Assembly (NCBI GenBank): GCA_045589595.1
Contig: JAZNPK010000001.1
Span: 1 to 64,000, forward strand
Direction: 5' to 3'
DNA from: SIG77 sp045589595
GTDB lineage: Bacteria; Verrucomicrobiota; Lentisphaeria; Victivallales; UBA1829
DNA length: 64,000 nt
The notes under the pieces were generated by a model that was given only the letters and a program-made list of their open reading frames with translations, ran no database searches and was not told the DNA's origin. Shown here in pieces: positions 44,878 through 53,508 of the stretch. Every line of letters starts with the position of its first letter. The first letter of the stretch is position 1. The translations under genes were made by a program, and so were the position numbers.

Positions 44878-46260
44878 ATGAGATTTGAATCAGATATACA
44901 TTGGTCCGAAGGACTTTTTCTTCAGCCGCATCATTTTCAGCAGCTGCAGCGGTCCGTCAATTCGCGTATCCGCAACAGCAGAGCATTTTCCCTGCCGTAC
45001 GCCTGTGGTCTGATCGATCTGGAAATCGATTCTGATGCGCTGAAAAATTCCCGTGTGGTGCTGAAACGCTTTTCGGCGGTCATGCCAAACGGCAAAGAAT
45101 TGAGTATGCCCGGCAATACGGTCATCCGTCCGCTGGACATCAGTGAAGAACTGAACAGTCACAATCCGGATTTCATGGTTTATATTGCGCTGCCGGTGTG
45201 GAGCGAATTTGATGCCAACCTTGCCGAAGACGATGAACGGAACAAAAAACAATTCACCATCGTGGAAAGTTCTGTCCGGGATGAAAACTCCGGCGACAAC
45301 GAAATTCCCTTTGTCCGCCGCCGTTTCAATGCCAGATTGACCACATCCCTGCAGGACAACAGCGATATGGAACTTCTGCCGCTGATGCGTCTGATCCCCC
45401 GTTATCAGGACGGCAGCGAAACGATGATCGAGATCGACCGGAGTTATATTCCTCCGTTCATGCTCCTGAGCAACGATTGCCCGCTGCTGTCCATGGCAGT
45501 TGAGTTGAACATCCAGCTGCGGAACCGCCGGGACAAGATCATGCACGATCTCGCGGGCGGCAGTTTCTCCAGCGAAAATCTTTCCGGCGCCAATCTCTAC
45601 AAAGTGCTGCAGCTTCAGACCATCAACGGTTACGAAAGCAGATTGTCATCCCTTCTTTCCTGCGGCAGACTGACGCCTTTTGATCTGTATCTGGAACTCA
45701 AATCCCTGCTGGGTGAACTTGCTGCGCTGCAGCCCATGCGCGATATTTCCACCACCGGTGAATACAATCATTTTGACTGCTACGGGCAATTTTATGATCT
45801 GATGACCCATATCCGGTCACTGATCCTGGCAGAAGGTCTTTCCTCCTACATCAAAATTGATTTTGAACCGCTGGAAGGCGTCCATGGCAGTGCATTGCAG
45901 CTGAAAGATGAGCACCTGCTTGCCGCGGATGATTATTATCTGGCTCTGCAATGCAGCGGCGATATCCGCCGTATTATCGAAGCCGTGGAAAACGGTGACA
46001 ATTTCAAACTGGTCAATCCCGCTTCCGCCCGTCTGCGGGTACGCGGTATGAAACTCAATGAAATGCGGTATCCGCCCCGTTTCCTTCCGGCGCTGCCCGA
46101 TACCCTTTACTTCAAACTTGACCGTGCGGAATCCCGCCGGATCTGGAGCGAGATCTGCAATGAACGCGCCATGATCCTGGACTGGGCGGACGAGATCTTC
46201 CCGGAACTGAAAGCATTCCTGTTTATTACCGTTACTTCCCGTGAAGGAGGCAAAGTATGA
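44878..46260 (+). CDS. tssK: TssK, baseplate-to-membrane-complex connector
   Basis: 460 residues with GAGGG 6 bases before ATG. The N-terminal signature IHWSEGLFLQPHHFQQLQRSVNSR is diagnostic for TssK. Middle strands (IPRYQDGSETMIEIDRSYIPPFMLLSNDCPLL) resemble the shoulder domain, and the C-terminal LYFKLDRAESRRIWSEICNERAMILDWADEIFPELKAFLFIT matches the head that binds TssL/TssM. Length is standard. Overlaps tssL by four bases. Confidence 0.97.
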   Translation: MRFESDIHWSEGLFLQPHHFQQLQRSVNSRIRNSRAFSLPYACGLIDLEIDSDALKNSRVVLKRFSAVMPNGKELSMPGNTVIRPLDISEELNSHNPDFMVYIALPVWSEFDANLAEDDERNKKQFTIVESSVRDENSGDNEIPFVRRRFNARLTTSLQDNSDMELLPLMRLIPRYQDGSETMIEIDRSYIPPFMLLSNDCPLLSMAVELNIQLRNRRDKIMHDLAGGSFSSENLSGANLYKVLQLQTINGYESRLSSLLSCGRLTPFDLYLELKSLLGELAALQPMRDISTTGEYNHFDCYGQFYDLMTHIRSLILAEGLSSYIKIDFEPLEGVHGSALQLKDEHLLAADDYYLALQCSGDIRRIIEAVENGDNFKLVNPASARLRVRGMKLNEMRYPPRFLPALPDTLYFKLDRAESRRIWSEICNERAMILDWADEIFPELKAFLFITVTSREGGKV

Positions 46261-46964
46261 GCAGTAAACTGGAAAATCTCTGCCGTCCGGTTTTAGAGCT
46301 TTTATGCAATTACTGCTGCTATGCTCAAACCGGAACGCCGCTGAATGCGGATACGCTGAAGTGGAAGATCCACCTGTGCATGAACGATATCGCCGTCAAA
46401 TGCGAAGAAGATCCGGCACTCAAACGGGAATTTTCGCGTGTGGAACGGTCTCTGATCTTTTTCATCGACTACACCATCAAGGAAGGACAGTTCCCCTTCC
46501 GCAACGAATGGAAAGAATTGGCAAGAAACTACAACGAACTTTCCGGCGATGAAAAGTTTTTTGACATGCTGGCAGAAAATCTGGATGACCCGGAAGCGTC
46601 CGACCGTCTGCAGCTCTTTTATCTGCTGATGGGACTGGGGTTCGACGGTGCATTCAGCAACGACAAGGAATATGTGGAACGCAGAATGAGGCTCTGTGCG
46701 ACCCGTTTTTCCATGCCGGAAAGCATTACGCCGGACAATCTTTTTGAAATGCCCGCAGCCTTGCCGGAAAAACGCTCCGGCAAATCCCGGACACTGGCTG
46801 CTGCATTTATCGTAACGGTCATCTTTGCGCTGGGCGCGTTTGCCTTTAATCTCTACGAGTTCCGCAAAGCAAGTGCCAATTACAAAGATGCCGTTCACAA
46901 TGCCGTACAGAAAGCCTCCCCTGCTTATGTCGATATGCCCCAAACACATGGAGAGGTAAAATGA
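46257..46964 (+). CDS. tssL: TssL (DotU/IcmH), inner-membrane T6SS protein
   Basis: 235 residues, AAGGAGG within the tssK end. Cytoplasmic DotU domain: FIDYTIKEGQFPFRNEWKELARNYNELSGDEKFFDMLAENLDDPEASDRLQLFYLLMGLGFDGAF, then one transmembrane helix at about 180-202 (LAAAFIVTVIFALGAFAFNLY) near the C-terminus, the classic tail-anchored arrangement. There is no fused OmpA/peptidoglycan-binding domain. A short periplasmic tail follows. Overlaps tssM by four bases (ATGA), so membrane-complex partners are coupled. Confidence 0.96.
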   Translation: MSSKLENLCRPVLELLCNYCCYAQTGTPLNADTLKWKIHLCMNDIAVKCEEDPALKREFSRVERSLIFFIDYTIKEGQFPFRNEWKELARNYNELSGDEKFFDMLAENLDDPEASDRLQLFYLLMGLGFDGAFSNDKEYVERRMRLCATRFSMPESITPDNLFEMPAALPEKRSGKSRTLAAAFIVTVIFALGAFAFNLYEFRKASANYKDAVHNAVQKASPAYVDMPQTHGEVK

Positions 46965-49900
46965 ATCCGGAAACTGTTAATGTGAGCAAAAATATCACAG
47001 GGTCGCCCGTTCTGGAATGGGTGACAAATCACTGGCTGCTGGTGTTGATCTGCGGGATCATTCTTCTGCTCCTGATCTTTCTGGTCATCATCCCCGGAAT
47101 ATTCTCTCTGATCCGCAGAAGCAAAAAAATTGCCGAAACCAAAGATCTCAAAAAAGATTTGATGGCATGGAAAAATCTGAGATCACTGGTGCAGGGCGGC
47201 GACAAGGCGCAGGACGCAAAAAATGAACTTTCTCTGCAGCTTCAGAGCATCCGCATGATGCTCAAACAGGGCATCGCACTTTTGAATCAGTCCAGAAGAA
47301 AAAAATATGATGTGCCCTGGTTTATGATCCTCGGCGAACCCCAGGCGGGAAAATCGGAACTGCTGAAAATGAGTTCTCTGGATCTGCACAGCACCGCAAA
47401 TCTGGAATCGTCTGCAACGTTGGCAGTGCCGCTGAACTGCTGGATCGGACCGAAGACTTTTGTGCTGGATGTTTCCGGAAAAGTCTTTTTTGACCGCTGG
47501 CTGGAAGGCAGCAGTGCCGAATGGGATTATCTGATAAAACTGCTGAAAAAACTGCACCGCCGCCGTCCGCTGGACGGGATCATTCTGACGATCCCCGCAG
47601 ATGCACTGATCGCAGATGATCCGGAACTGTGCAAACAGAAGGCGGCATTGATCGGCTCCGAACTTTATCAGCTTCTGCACAACTGCGGCATGAATCTGCC
47701 CTGTCATGTTGTCGTGACAAAAATGGATATGCTGCTGGGATTCCGTGAATATTTTTCCAACTTTGCGGAAGAGGACCGGAACAGTGTTTTCGGCTGGGCG
47801 AACCACACGCCGGACGGTGTTTTTGAGGAATCTGACTTCAACAGTTACTACGATGCCCTGATCGGAAAAATCCGCAACGGTTCCATGGCGCTCATGCTCA
47901 ACAAAGAATTGTTCCAGCAGAAGAGTTCTGCGGAACGCATGGCGATCACCGGAAAAAGTTATCTCTTTGCGGACAGTCTGGCACAACTGCGCAAAAATCT
48001 TTCCATCTATCTCTCCCAGATCTTTGGCGATGAAGGCTGGAACGGACATGAACAGTCGATTTTGAGCGGTGTATTTTTCACCAGCGCCCGGGACAACGGC
48101 GTTGTATTGTCGCCCGGTTTTGCTGAAACGGCAGGGAAACCGTTGGAAGAGGCGGTCATTGTCTCCAGAGAACAGAAAAAGAATCAAAGTTTCTTCATCC
48201 GCAATTTCCTGAAGGATCTGGTATTCTCCTGTCTGATCCCCGCGTCTTTCACGGCGAAAGAGCGTTTCAAACGGCAGCTGCCGGGATATTTTGTGTGTCT
48301 GATCCTGGCCACTCTGGGTGTACTGTGGCTGTCGGCTGCATTCACAAAAAGCGATATCCTGCACGAAAAATTGCAGACTCCGGCGAATTATTACAATATT
48401 CTTGCCGATAATTTTGCAAAGAAGAATATTGACAAATCCCCGTTGGTCGAACTGGACAGCAAAGGTATGCCGCAGCTGCTCAGCAATCAGGAGATGACCG
48501 GTTATCCGCAGTACAGCCGACTGCAATTTTTCTATGATGCCCACAGCCATGCAAACGAAAATATCGTATTGCCCGCCGGCTTCAGATTGTCAAGTTTGAT
48601 CCAGTTCGGGCTGCATCCGAATCCGGCATACTACCAGCGGCAGTATATTTTCAATATGATCCAGTCCCGGATGAGTTTTCTGCCTACGGTGAAGACCTTG
48701 CAGAATGTACTGTTGGCGCAGGACGAAAAAACACCGTTCACCCGGAACAAACGGGAAGCGGTCTTTGATTTTTCCGAGGTCGTTTTTTCCGGTCATTCGC
48801 AAAACAGATATTTCATCCCGCTGGATGCGATGCTCCTTTATCTGTTTCCGGGAAGCAATGCCGAAACCATCAATCTGCTGGCATCTTATCAGAAGCGGGT
48901 CATGTGGAACAATCAGCATCTGCTGGCACAAATCATTTATCATTATGATTATTCCAAAGCGCAGCAGAAAGCCTTTGATCACTTTTTCCATGCGTGGAAA
49001 AATCTTTCCATCTATCCGGAAACCATCTATCCGCAGGTGCGGGGGCTGATCCGGAACAGCTGCCGCTATGCCGATAATCAGAAGCGTATCAGTGCGTTGG
49101 CTGCCCAGACGTCCAAAGCGGCAAATGACCAGAAAGCAGCCGTTGCGCTCTGGGATAAACTGCAGAAGGAACAGAACGAACTGGAAAGCAGTATCCGGGT
49201 ATCTATGGAAAAACTGGCATCCTCCTACCCGGAATCGGCAGCCATGACATTGCAGGGGGCTGCCGGACAGGTCAAAGCAACTCCGGCTGCCAACACCGGT
49301 AAGTCCGCAAAATCCCATGTCCATCCGGCAAAATCATTGCTGCAAACCGCCATTCATGATTACCGGAAGCGTCTGAAAGCGGACAAAAAAGAAATTTACG
49401 AGTATATTGCAGAGAACCGTCAGCTGCTTACCGGACGCGGTCGGGAAGTCTTTTTCAAGATCGAACAGGATGCTGCCGACAACCATTTTGCGGTCGTTGA
49501 AGAAAACCTGAAGTCCGAATTGCAAACGTTGAATGGCGAGATGACGTTTCTGCGACAGGAAAAACTGTTTGCGCCCATCGAATCCAATCCGCCCAGGGAA
49601 GTAAAAACTGCGGATTCGCCCGATAAGATCCATTATCACATTTTTGTCCGCCTCAATAAACTTGTTTCAACACTTCCTGCGGCGGACAAACTGCAGAAAT
49701 TTGAAGATTTTTCCGCTCAATGGAAGAAAAACAACAACGAATTGCAGGCAATTATTTTCCAGCTTGATGAGATCCGGAAACAGTACGAAAACATTCCGGA
49801 GATCCAGAAGACCATAGACGACTACAAAAAACTGGTCACTCTGAAAGGAAATTACAACCGGAACGTCCTCATCAGCGAACTGATGCAGTTCTGTCCGAAA

Positions 49901-51841
49901 GCCGATGCGGAATTGCTGGTCCTTGTCGGCAAATTGACGCCTGCAGGAACAAACACCAATTCGCTCCACGTCATCTCGCCGGAACTGGTGAAGGAATCCA
50001 TCGGGAAACTGAATATCCCGCCGCAGTATGAACCCACCGCGGCATTGCAGCTGTTCACCCCGTGGAATGAGATCCGGCAGTTCAAGATCGCGGAAGCGAA
50101 AAATCCCGCAGGGGCTCAGTTCAGTGTGCAGATCGCACTGGAGATCAAGACCACCTTTCATTCCTACCTTGACAACTATCTGAAGTTCTGGGGGACCTAT
50201 CCTGCCACGCTGACTCCGCCCGTAAACAAGTGGAGCCAGTTCCGGGAATTCTGCCGCAAAATGAAACCTTACGAGGTCAATTCACTCCTGCTGGCAGTTT
50301 ACAAAAGTTGTGCGGAAAATCTCTCTGCGGTCCCCGCGTCCCTGCTTTCTCCAACGCAGGAAAAATACCGGGAAACCCTGCTGGCAGATATCAATGCGAA
50401 AATTCAGATGCTGACACCGCATTTTTCCGGGATCTGCATCCGTCAGGTCAATTCCTGGAGTCTGCTGCCGCAAAAACCGGAAGAAGCGTACCAATTCCTT
50501 CATTCGCGGAACGATAAGGAACTGCTGTCCGATTATCTTGCCATGGTCGCGACCGGCAATAAAGGCGATATCCCCTGGTGGAGTAAATTCTTCCAGAACG
50601 GGATTGCGCTGCTGCGGAACGAGGCCGGCAGACAGATCTTCGACACATTGAATCAGGCTGACAGACAGATTTTCCGTTTCCCGCTCTGCCGCGATGCCGT
50701 GCAGAAAGATGAATTCAGACCTTCGGAATTGTCGGGTGTCTGGGAAACACTGAAGATCCTCAGCCAGAACTTCTCTGCCGGAAAAGATGCCGTCCGGGAT
50801 ACTGCATCGCAGAACAATGTTCTGAACCTGTTCAATCATCTGGATGTTTCTGCCGTGCTGGATAAAAAAGATTATCAGTGGCTGGATCATATCCTTCTGA
50901 TCACCGATGCCCTGACCAACCGCAACAAACCGCTGTTGTGGACCCTTTCCATCCCGGATCTGAAACTGCAGAAAAAGTTCAATGATGCCTTCGGCGGAAA
51001 TACGCCGCTTGCAATGCACCGTTACCGTTACTTTGCCGTATCCGGCAGCAATAAACCGCTGTTGAAACGGCAGGTGTTGAGCGGCGGGATCACTGTAAAA
51101 GGCGACATCCTCGAAAAGGATCTGAGCTTTGACTTTTTTGCTCATTCCGACGAAAACAAGCCTGCCGGCAGCCTGAAGATCGCAGGAAACTGGCCGGTCA
51201 TCCGCCTCTATCTGACGGAAGGCAGTTATTATGAACTGGAAAAGAAAACACTCTATGTGCCGCTGCGGATCCGTGACAGTTTTGATGCGCCGTCCATATT
51301 GTGGGTGGGCATCACCTTCAACCAGATGCTGCCTCTGCCGGAAAATTGGCCCTCGTCCGAAAACTGGCCCGATTTTTCCAATGTCCAGAAGAACAACAAG
51401 TATCAGACCATCAACGCCTGGGATCTGATCAGGCTGATCAATGAAAGCGATTCTTATGGCACACTGATGAAAAAACTGGAACGGAAAACATTCAAAAAAC
51501 CCCCGGTCTTTGAAATCGCGATCGATGAAAAAACGCAAAAAAGTATTCTTGCAAAATACCGTTATGCGGAAGTGATCCTGCCCGGACAGCCCCCGCGGCG
51601 GATCGCGATCGGTCCGGGAACTGTTCTGACCCGGTGCGATTTCAGTACGCCGGAGATCAAATTGAAATTTTATCCATTTGCCAACAGCGGTGAACCTTCT
51701 GCCCGGATGGTGATCGCCGGTCCGTATGCGCCCCTGAAACTGCTGATGGTACCGGGAAAAATCGCCACCGGCAAAGCGTCCTTCCAGGTGCCCGGCGCAG
51801 TCAATGGCGAAAAACTGCTGTTCAAAGTCGATATAAAATAA
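46961..51841 (+). CDS. tssM: TssM (IcmF), inner-membrane scaffold of the T6SS
   Basis: 1626 residues, rather long for TssM (often 1100-1300). Transmembrane helices lie at about residues 25-50 (LLVLICGIILLLLIFLVIIPG) and 441-461 (GYFVCLILATLGVLWLSAAF). Between them is the cytoplasmic NTPase-like domain with a Walker A GEPQAGKS at 125-132, ending SEL. The large periplasmic part from 465 onward is helical, then beta-rich near the end (VPLRIRDSF..., VPGAVNGEKLLFKVDIK), where TssJ would bind. The extra length lies in coiled-coil-like segments at about 700-950. The last gene of the operon, followed by a terminator. Confidence 0.96.
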   Translation: MNPETVNVSKNITGSPVLEWVTNHWLLVLICGIILLLLIFLVIIPGIFSLIRRSKKIAETKDLKKDLMAWKNLRSLVQGGDKAQDAKNELSLQLQSIRMMLKQGIALLNQSRRKKYDVPWFMILGEPQAGKSELLKMSSLDLHSTANLESSATLAVPLNCWIGPKTFVLDVSGKVFFDRWLEGSSAEWDYLIKLLKKLHRRRPLDGIILTIPADALIADDPELCKQKAALIGSELYQLLHNCGMNLPCHVVVTKMDMLLGFREYFSNFAEEDRNSVFGWANHTPDGVFEESDFNSYYDALIGKIRNGSMALMLNKELFQQKSSAERMAITGKSYLFADSLAQLRKNLSIYLSQIFGDEGWNGHEQSILSGVFFTSARDNGVVLSPGFAETAGKPLEEAVIVSREQKKNQSFFIRNFLKDLVFSCLIPASFTAKERFKRQLPGYFVCLILATLGVLWLSAAFTKSDILHEKLQTPANYYNILADNFAKKNIDKSPLVELDSKGMPQLLSNQEMTGYPQYSRLQFFYDAHSHANENIVLPAGFRLSSLIQFGLHPNPAYYQRQYIFNMIQSRMSFLPTVKTLQNVLLAQDEKTPFTRNKREAVFDFSEVVFSGHSQNRYFIPLDAMLLYLFPGSNAETINLLASYQKRVMWNNQHLLAQIIYHYDYSKAQQKAFDHFFHAWKNLSIYPETIYPQVRGLIRNSCRYADNQKRISALAAQTSKAANDQKAAVALWDKLQKEQNELESSIRVSMEKLASSYPESAAMTLQGAAGQVKATPAANTGKSAKSHVHPAKSLLQTAIHDYRKRLKADKKEIYEYIAENRQLLTGRGREVFFKIEQDAADNHFAVVEENLKSELQTLNGEMTFLRQEKLFAPIESNPPREVKTADSPDKIHYHIFVRLNKLVSTLPAADKLQKFEDFSAQWKKNNNELQAIIFQLDEIRKQYENIPEIQKTIDDYKKLVTLKGNYNRNVLISELMQFCPKADAELLVLVGKLTPAGTNTNSLHVISPELVKESIGKLNIPPQYEPTAALQLFTPWNEIRQFKIAEAKNPAGAQFSVQIALEIKTTFHSYLDNYLKFWGTYPATLTPPVNKWSQFREFCRKMKPYEVNSLLLAVYKSCAENLSAVPASLLSPTQEKYRETLLADINAKIQMLTPHFSGICIRQVNSWSLLPQKPEEAYQFLHSRNDKELLSDYLAMVATGNKGDIPWWSKFFQNGIALLRNEAGRQIFDTLNQADRQIFRFPLCRDAVQKDEFRPSELSGVWETLKILSQNFSAGKDAVRDTASQNNVLNLFNHLDVSAVLDKKDYQWLDHILLITDALTNRNKPLLWTLSIPDLKLQKKFNDAFGGNTPLAMHRYRYFAVSGSNKPLLKRQVLSGGITVKGDILEKDLSFDFFAHSDENKPAGSLKIAGNWPVIRLYLTEGSYYELEKKTLYVPLRIRDSFDAPSILWVGITFNQMLPLPENWPSSENWPDFSNVQKNNKYQTINAWDLIRLINESDSYGTLMKKLERKTFKKPPVFEIAIDEKTQKSILAKYRYAEVILPGQPPRRIAIGPGTVLTRCDFSTPEIKLKFYPFANSGEPSARMVIAGPYAPLKLLMVPGKIATGKASFQVPGAVNGEKLLFKVDIK

Positions 51842-51874
51842 CCGGCATCCAGACGCTTTTTTATTTTGAATCAC

Positions 51875-51904
51875 AGCCACCGGCTCTCAGTCGGTGGCTT
51901 TTTT
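51875..51904 (+). terminator. Terminator of the T6SS operon
   Basis: AGCCACCG (51875-51882) pairs with CGGTGGCT (51892-51899), followed by six T. Lies 34 bp after tssM and marks the end of a transcript of about 22 kb. Confidence 0.9.
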
Positions 51905-52210
51905 GTCATAGGGGACTCAAAAATAAAACGAACTCCAGCTCTGTTATTAACGAATATAATACGATTATTATCAATAAGGTATAACGCAACTCTGAAACTG
52001 CAAACCGGCGTTTTTATTTACTCCTGTTTTGTTGATGTTTTGCAAGCGAAATAATTTTAAGATATACAGCTGCTCCCGTTTCATTGCAAGCCGTTGAAAA
52101 AACTTTTGAAATTTTTCTGCACGGCGTTCGCTTGAAAAATGCCGGAAATTTGATACATTAATCAAATACATTGCATATCACACAAAACCAAACAAAGGAT
52201 TTTTTGCAAG
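51905..52210. other. 306-bp AT-rich spacer with peptidase promoter
   Basis: No gene seen. Contains only AT-rich sequence and the promoter at 52132-52159. Confidence 0.6.
52132..52159 (+). promoter_or_regulatory. Promoter of the M20 peptidase gene
   Basis: TTGAAA (52132-52137), 16-bp spacer, TACATT (52154-52159); start codon 51 bp downstream. Confidence 0.5.
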
Positions 52211-53296
52211 ATGAATGCAGAATTGTTTGAACTTTACAAAAACATGATCCGCTGCCGTGCCGTCAGTTCGGATATCGATGCCGTGAACAAATCGGAAAAA
52301 CTTCTGTCGGCTTTCCTGCAGAAACAGGGATTTCACTGCACAGAGGAAATGATCAACGGCAGAGTCGTTGTTTACGCATCCACCCGCCCCGGAAAAGTTC
52401 AGGACCTGCTCCTGAATGCGCATGTGGACGTTGTTCCCGCCGCTTACGAAGAACAGTTTGAACCCCGGATGGAAGGCGACATCCTTTACGCACGCGGCGC
52501 ACACGACTGCCTCGGGAACCTTATGGCGATCGTTCAATGTATGCTCAATGCCGGTGACAAATATTCCATCGGCGCCATCTTCACCGCAGATGAGGAGATC
52601 GGCGGACTGACCACTGCCGGTATGGTGGAACGCGGTTACGGCGCACGGAAAGCCGCACTCGTGGTGGATGCCGGCGGTTACGGAAAGATCTGTTACGCCC
52701 AGAAAGGGATCATTATCCTGACCCTCAAAGCGACCGGAGTCGGCGGTCACGCATCCGCCCCGTGGAATCTTGACAACCCCATTGATAAACTCATTGACGG
52801 CTACAACCGTTTCCGCAGTGCGTGGACCAATCCCGATGCAAACAATACATGGCTCGATTCCATGACGCCCTGCATCCTCCGCGCCGGGGAAGCCGATAAC
52901 GCGATCCCCGATACGGCAGAAATGACCCTCAATATCCGTTTCACCACGGATGAAGCCAGAGACCGGATCATCAATATGGCGAAGGAACTGACCGGACTGG
53001 ATGTCCGGATCGGCAAAAACTGTCTGCCGGTGGTCATGGATCCGGAGACACCGGAAATTCAGCTGCTCGGCAAAGCGTTTGAAACCGCCGATCCCGAACA
53101 TCCCCTGTCATTCTACCGGATGATGGGGGCAACAGATGCCCGTCATTTGAAAGAACTTGGTATCCCCATCGGCATCATCGGTGTTGCAGGCGGCGGCGCC
53201 CACGGCAAAAAAGAATATCTGGAACTGTCGTCCATTGATGTCTGCGCCAATGTGATGCTGGAATACGCGCGTCTGCTTTCGGCGGAAGAAAAATAA
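52211..53296 (+). CDS. M20-family metallopeptidase (ArgE/DapE/CPG2-like)
   Basis: 361 residues, no signal peptide. M20 enzymes use two zinc ions to hydrolyse peptide or acyl-amide bonds. Ligands and catalytic residues can be read: His71 and Asp73 (HVDVVP), Asp99 (ARGAHDCLG), Glu128-Glu129 (ADEEIGG) and His331 near the end (GGAHGKKEY). A dimerisation domain is inserted in the middle (TGVGGHASAPWNLDNPIDKL). ArgE, DapE, carboxypeptidase G2 and aminoacylase cannot be told apart by eye. Single gene between the T6SS terminator and a downstream bidirectional hairpin. Confidence 0.9.
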   Translation: MNAELFELYKNMIRCRAVSSDIDAVNKSEKLLSAFLQKQGFHCTEEMINGRVVVYASTRPGKVQDLLLNAHVDVVPAAYEEQFEPRMEGDILYARGAHDCLGNLMAIVQCMLNAGDKYSIGAIFTADEEIGGLTTAGMVERGYGARKAALVVDAGGYGKICYAQKGIIILTLKATGVGGHASAPWNLDNPIDKLIDGYNRFRSAWTNPDANNTWLDSMTPCILRAGEADNAIPDTAEMTLNIRFTTDEARDRIINMAKELTGLDVRIGKNCLPVVMDPETPEIQLLGKAFETADPEHPLSFYRMMGATDARHLKELGIPIGIIGVAGGGAHGKKEYLELSSIDVCANVMLEYARLLSAEEK

Positions 53297-53312
53297 TCTG
53301 TACGCTGTTCTC

Positions 53313-53362
53313 AAAAAACTGCGGCTCCGGCGGATGAGGGCGAACTGCGCCGCAAGTTTTTC
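53313..53362. terminator. Hairpin terminator, AT-tailed on both sides
   Basis: AAAAACTGCGGC pairs, with one bulged base, with GCCGCAAGTTTTT. The A and T tails make it functional in either direction. Lies 17 bp after the M20 peptidase. Confidence 0.7.
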
Positions 53363-53437
53363 AACACTGATATAATGTTTGCCAGCGAGTGGCCCCACCC
53401 ATCCAACCGCTGAGAATAAATTACAACGGAGAGCTTT

Positions 53438-53472
53438 ATCGCGGCATCTTCTCTGATTGAGGAGGCCGCGAT
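53438..53472. repeat. Long stem-loop upstream of the secreted glycosidase
   Basis: ATCGCGGC (53438-53445) pairs with GCCGCGAT (53465-53472), continued after a 2-nt bulge by CTTCTC with GAGGAG around a 5-nt loop. No T-run follows. It lies just before the start region of the next gene (ATG at 53509), so it may sit in that leader. Confidence 0.7.
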
Positions 53473-53508
53473 TATTGATTACACTATAACAAGAGGATTT
53501 TTTGACCT

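Noticed and set aside
50282..51880. 532-codon minus-strand open frame
   Set aside because: Antisense to the C-terminal part of tssM; composition typical of a shadow frame.
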